A stretch of DNA of 60,023 nt from an uncultured Candidatus Poseidoniales archaeon (GTDB lineage Archaea > Thermoplasmatota > Poseidoniia > Poseidoniales > Thalassarchaeaceae): the NCBI GenBank assembly GCA_902511005.1, contig CABXDN010000007.1:1-60023 (forward strand), given 5' to 3'. Both the position numbers and the translations under genes were made by a program. Below are positions 56,190 through 60,023 of this stretch, one piece after another. The notes beneath the pieces were generated by a model. The model saw only the letters and a program-made list of their open reading frames with translations, did no database searches and had not been told where the DNA came from. Every line of letters begins with the position of its first letter. Position 1 is the stretch's first letter.

Positions 56190-59063
56190 ATGACGTTTGG
56201 AGAGGTTCATATTCCATTTTGGGAAGACTCGGGTCATCATCGAAAAACGTGTTCTGTTACGGGATTATACTTCTGGACAAGAGATGAATCAAGAACAACC
56301 TCAGGGGACACAAATGAAGATCCATATACATTCATTGGAAGCCCTATAATTGATGGTTTTTCCATGAGAGGTAAAGATCTAAAAGATGCAATGCGCAATT
56401 CTTTCCTGAATTATTTTTCATCAAATGGTCACACTATGGTGAATCCCTACCCTGTTATTGCTCGATGGAGAGACGATATTCATCTGACAATAGCTAGTAT
56501 CGCAGACTTTCAGCCTCATGTGACTAGTGGGCAAGTCCCTCCACCTGCAAATCCGTTATGCATATCTCAACCATGTATTAGACTCACTGATGTTGCGGCA
56601 GTCGGTCGTTCGGGAAGGCATCTAACTACGTTTGAGATGATGGCTCATCACGCATTCAATAGGCCTAATGATGGCGATGTCATTTATTGGATAGATCAGT
56701 GTGTACGTTTCTGTGATGACATGTTAGTTAATACATTTGGAATTAATTCATCAGAAATAACCTATGTCGAAAATCCGTGGTCTGGCGGTGGAAATGCTGG
56801 AGCCGCTCTTGAGGTAATTGTTGGAGGTCTAGAATTAGCTACGCTAGTATTCATGAATTTGGAAGAACATGAAAATGGGAACATTGAAATTAAGGGGCTA
56901 AAATATCGTGAAATGGATCTGCAAATCATAGACACTGGCTATGGTCTAGAAAGGTTCTGTTGGGCTGCTGCGGGAACTCCTACAATCTATGAGGCGATTT
57001 ATCCTGAATCAGTTTCTTGGCTTAAAGAAATTATAGGATTTGAGTCAATGGTTAATGATCTAAAACTTGAGGTGGATACTTCTGCATTATTATCCGAATT
57101 ATCTCGGTTAGCCGGAATATTAAATATTGATGTAGGGACAGACGTCGAATCACTTTACACTAAATTAATTGAAAGGTTAGATGATTTGGATATCAAAATA
57201 TCTGTTTCTGAGTTAAAACGATTGACGGAGCCATTATCTTCAATATATGCAATACCCGATCACATGCATGCATTATGTAATATGTTGGGTGATGGACTAA
57301 TTCCTAGTAATAATAAAGCCGGATATTTAGCCCGAATGCTGGCAAGACGAGTTTGTCGTATGAAGTCAGATTTGAATATTGATATAACTCTCCTAGAATT
57401 AGGTAAACACCATATGGATAATCATTTAGATATGTCTAAATTTATGCAAACAGAACAAGGAATTTTACAGTTGCTAGATTTAGAAGAATTACGCTATCAT
57501 GAAATGTTAAGGAAAGGTGAGTCAGCAGTTAAAACAGCATTCCAAGAAATTCCCAGAGATGCTTTACAAGTACCTGATGAAATATTATTTAGATTATCTG
57601 AAGAGAGAGGAATAACCCCAGATATGGCAATTTCAATATCGCATAAATTAGGTTGGGATAAACTATCTGTGAGAGTTGGTTTTTCTGCAGATATGGCGGA
57701 TAGGAATGCGAAATTAACAAAAGATGCCGCTAAGGTGAAAGAGAAAAGTCAAATTCTTTCGAGAAGTTTAGAAAAAACTTCTCAGGACTATTATTTAGAC
57801 ACTAATATTACAGACTTTTCTGCAAATGTCATTCACTGTGAAAAAATATCAGAAACTAATTTTTCATCTTTATCATTTTCAAATGAAGTTAAAGAAAAAC
57901 CCACTCACATAGTAGTTTTAGACCGGACTTTATTTTATCCTGAGGGTGGAGGTCAATTAGGTGATCAGGGTTTGTTCTCTATTAATTCTGAAGAATCAAT
58001 AAAAGTTTTAGATACAAAAATAGAGGAGGGGGTAATAATTCATTTTACTGATGGCGAATTAAGTACTGGTTTAATCAACGCAGAAGTAAATAGAATTCGT
58101 CGAACACAATTGATGGATCACCATACTGCAGTTCATATCGTAGGTGGCGCCGCTAGGGATATTTTAGGCCCTCATATACGTCAGGCAGGATCTAATAAAG
58201 GGGAGAAATATGCACGTATTGACTTAACTCATCATTCAAGAATGTCTAGGGAATTACTTGATATTATAGAAGACAAAGCGAATGAAATTATTCAATCAAA
58301 CCCTGAAATCGAGAAAATAATGATGAGTAGGGCCGATGCTGATGCTAAATTCGGTTTCGATATATATCAAGGAGGCCCTCCGAAACATGATCTAATTCGT
58401 ATAATTAAAATTGGTAATTTCGATACACAGGCTTGTGGAGGAACTCATCATGATACAGCTGGTAAAGTAGGTGAATTAAGGATAATACGGTCTAGTCAAG
58501 TCCAAGACGGGGTAGAGCGTCTGCAAATCGTGGCAGGAGATACGGCGCGTGAACACGCAAGACAGCAAGAGCGTATACTTAGTGAAGCATCAGAGATACT
58601 AGGAGTGCAATCTAATGACCTCCCTAAGGCTGTTCAGAAATTCTTTGAAGAATGGAAGTCACAACAAAAAAAGATTTCAAATCTGGAAGCAGAAATTATT
58701 AGATTGAGGACAAGTGGTGGTGGAGATGAAGCCATTATGAGGGATGGGATTAGGTACGTGGTTATGGAATCTAATGGTGACTCGAAACAGTTAATGAAAA
58801 TGCTCTCTGAATTGACAAGGGACAAATCCAAACCAACATTAGCTATTATAGGAAGCCGTGATGGAGGAGGTAAGATAATTGTCGCTACTACTGAGAACAC
58901 CAAGGCATCTGAGAATTATAATTCAGTTGAAATATTAAATTCTATAGCATCTCATATCAATGGCGGTGGCGGTGGAAGGCCTACTTTCGCTCAAGGAGGA
59001 GGTTCCAATCCTGATGGAATCCCTGAAGCACTTAATGCTGCTAGAAAAATGCTAGATATTTGA
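56190..59063 (+). CDS. alaS: Alanyl-tRNA synthetase, archaeal type
   Basis: Charges tRNA-Ala. N-terminal signature HHRKTCSVTGLYFWTRDESR and DPYTFIG, then the class II core (FLNYFSSNGHTMVNPYPVIARWRDD, CIRLTDVAAVGRSGRHLTTFEMMAHHAF). The editing domain shows HHTAVHIVGGAARDILGPHI and the CGGTHHDT metal site, and the C-terminal DHHA1 part is SHINGGGGGRPTFAQGGG. The length (957) is usual for archaeal AlaRS. Only the first of the usual N-terminal Cys pair (CxxC, then TCGD) is kept: here CSVT and TTSGD. It is divergent from rtcB across about 100 bases. The identity G3:U70 is present in the tRNA-Ala at 17570. Confidence 0.96.
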   Translation: MTFGEVHIPFWEDSGHHRKTCSVTGLYFWTRDESRTTSGDTNEDPYTFIGSPIIDGFSMRGKDLKDAMRNSFLNYFSSNGHTMVNPYPVIARWRDDIHLTIASIADFQPHVTSGQVPPPANPLCISQPCIRLTDVAAVGRSGRHLTTFEMMAHHAFNRPNDGDVIYWIDQCVRFCDDMLVNTFGINSSEITYVENPWSGGGNAGAALEVIVGGLELATLVFMNLEEHENGNIEIKGLKYREMDLQIIDTGYGLERFCWAAAGTPTIYEAIYPESVSWLKEIIGFESMVNDLKLEVDTSALLSELSRLAGILNIDVGTDVESLYTKLIERLDDLDIKISVSELKRLTEPLSSIYAIPDHMHALCNMLGDGLIPSNNKAGYLARMLARRVCRMKSDLNIDITLLELGKHHMDNHLDMSKFMQTEQGILQLLDLEELRYHEMLRKGESAVKTAFQEIPRDALQVPDEILFRLSEERGITPDMAISISHKLGWDKLSVRVGFSADMADRNAKLTKDAAKVKEKSQILSRSLEKTSQDYYLDTNITDFSANVIHCEKISETNFSSLSFSNEVKEKPTHIVVLDRTLFYPEGGGQLGDQGLFSINSEESIKVLDTKIEEGVIIHFTDGELSTGLINAEVNRIRRTQLMDHHTAVHIVGGAARDILGPHIRQAGSNKGEKYARIDLTHHSRMSRELLDIIEDKANEIIQSNPEIEKIMMSRADADAKFGFDIYQGGPPKHDLIRIIKIGNFDTQACGGTHHDTAGKVGELRIIRSSQVQDGVERLQIVAGDTAREHARQQERILSEASEILGVQSNDLPKAVQKFFEEWKSQQKKISNLEAEIIRLRTSGGGDEAIMRDGIRYVVMESNGDSKQLMKMLSELTRDKSKPTLAIIGSRDGGGKIIVATTENTKASENYNSVEILNSIASHINGGGGGRPTFAQGGGSNPDGIPEALNAARKMLDI

Positions 59064-59108
59064 CCATCCATCCGTTTGGTTCATGACAGTTTACATCTTC
59101 GCAGAGAC

Positions 59109-60023
59109 ATGGTAGAGCAAGTTGAGGTCACGGATAGAGCCTCATCCATTGAGTATGCAATTAGAGATGTAGTAGTTCCTGCCATAGAATTAGAAAAGCA
59201 AGGTCATAAGATTATCAGATTAAATATTGGAGATCCATTGGCGTATGAAGGATTGCCTACACCTAAACATATGATAGAAGGATACAAAGAAGCTTTAGAA
59301 AGACAGGATAATGGATATGGTCCTTCTTATGGATTAGATGAATTAAGAAACGCTATTGCACTTTCTGAATCATCTAAAGGCTGGTTCTGTAGTCAAAAAG
59401 ATGTTTATGTGACTCATGGTGTAACCGAGGCTCTACAGATTATTTTTGCAGCATTTCTTCAAGAAAATGACACTGTATTAGCACCTGGCCCTCATTATCC
59501 ACCATACATGGCTTACCCACAGATGTATGGCGCTAAAACAGTAGAATACAGACTAGATTCATTAGATAATTGGAAGATTGATCTAGATGACATTAGACGA
59601 AAGATGAATGATTCTGTGAAGTTATTGGTTTTGATAAATCCTAATAATCCAACTGGGAACATTGCAACTAAGTCCGAAATCGAGGAACTGATTTCGATTG
59701 CTCAGGATTGGCCTAAATGTACAATTATTGCTGATGAAATTTATGATGGGTTAGACTTCACTGATTCTTTTGTATCTGTTGCTTCTCTTTCTAAAAAAAC
59801 TCCTGTGATTTCACTTAATGGGGTGTCTAAAGTATATTTTGCGCCCGGATGGAGGATTGGATATATGGCCTGGCATGATCCAGAGAATAGACTAGCTTTG
59901 GTCAGGGATGGTGTAGAGAGAATTTTACGAAGTCGTCTTTGTGCTTCGACTCCTGCTCAATATGGCTATCTTGCAGGTCTTCAAAATTCTCATGAATGGC
60001 TTACTTCTCACAGAGCTTTGACC
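59109..60023 (+). CDS. Class I aminotransferase (alanine/aspartate type), 3' end outside window
   Basis: PLP enzyme of fold type I; at least 305 residues are present. Motifs are LNIGDPLAYEGLPTPKHM, GYGPSYGLDELRNAIA, TAPGPHYPPY-like LAPGPHYPPYMAYPQ, NPNNPTG, IIADEIYDGLDF and the Schiff-base Lys in LNGVSKVYFAPGWRIGYM. This is the pattern of the alanine/aspartate aminotransferase subgroup of archaea. It starts 45 bases after alaS on the same strand; pairing with an alanine enzyme is suggestive but not proof of substrate. Confidence 0.88.
   Translation, partial: MVEQVEVTDRASSIEYAIRDVVVPAIELEKQGHKIIRLNIGDPLAYEGLPTPKHMIEGYKEALERQDNGYGPSYGLDELRNAIALSESSKGWFCSQKDVYVTHGVTEALQIIFAAFLQENDTVLAPGPHYPPYMAYPQMYGAKTVEYRLDSLDNWKIDLDDIRRKMNDSVKLLVLINPNNPTGNIATKSEIEELISIAQDWPKCTIIADEIYDGLDFTDSFVSVASLSKKTPVISLNGVSKVYFAPGWRIGYMAWHDPENRLALVRDGVERILRSRLCASTPAQYGYLAGLQNSHEWLTSHRALT

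Overview
The window looks like a chromosomal piece of a planktonic euryarchaeon of Marine Group II (Candidatus Poseidoniales). Archaea-specific information genes fix the domain: RNA polymerase Rpo7, Spt4, ribosomal proteins S24e and S27ae, archaeal D-aminoacyl-tRNA deacylase, archaeal AlaRS, an HVO_0476-type zinc-finger protein and U73 tRNA-Thr genes. The DNA is AT-rich and compact, with many 0-4 base junctions and several overlapping convergent 3' ends. Very long secreted proteins with a C-terminal membrane anchor and acidic tail, SCO/LVIVD/YHYH secreted proteins, a photolyase-like gene, a subtilase and proline dehydrogenase fit a surface-ocean protein-degrading heterotroph. The assignment below domain level is inference.

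Layout. 1-3479: end of a thrombospondin-type-3 surface protein, tRNA-Glu, an MscS channel and a TPR protein. 3487-17643: an accessory-looking block ending at an intact tRNA-Ala(UGC) on the minus strand. Four direct copies of the 3' end of that tRNA (3487, 6835, 13525, 15703) cut it into four units: a photolyase-renalase fusion plus membrane protein; a four-gene minus operon (NYN nuclease, truncated nucleotide-sugar dehydrogenase, glycosyltransferase-kinase-methyltransferase, LOG-like) facing a putative wHTH regulator; a nuclease-helicase of the DUF2075 group; and a helical-repeat protein. This is the pattern expected from serial integration at a tRNA gene, but no integrase is in the window. 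17694-26664: an extracytoplasmic cluster (two cupredoxin-like anchored proteins, two LVIVD propellers, two SCO1/SenC lipoproteins, one YHYH protein) that looks like copper or redox handling at the cell surface.

26582-45468: mostly housekeeping: pheS, tRNA-Thr(UGU), folD, purC, an 1885-residue surface protein, a GC-rich structured leader followed by the rpo7-spt4-rps24e-rps27ae operon, a propeller protein, dtdA, proline dehydrogenase, an HVO_0476 protein, a methyltransferase-like protein, a membrane subtilase and a zinc-ribbon membrane protein. 45608-60023: tRNA-Ser(GGA), tRNA-Thr(GGU), a 2386-residue surface protein, a possible pseudoknot, a small coiled-coil protein, an AlkA-type glycosylase, a His-rich anchored protein, rtcB, alaS and the start of an aminotransferase.

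The most notable signals are the tRNA-Ala 3'-end repeat array with its cassette-like cargo, the five GGCC/GGTC motifs spaced exactly 11 bases apart before the nuclease-helicase, the 1135-residue multi-enzyme protein, and the SCO domains carrying inserted calcium-repeat or EGF-like modules. I saw no rRNA, CRISPR array, insertion sequence or transposase. All identifications come from reading motifs; no searches were run.
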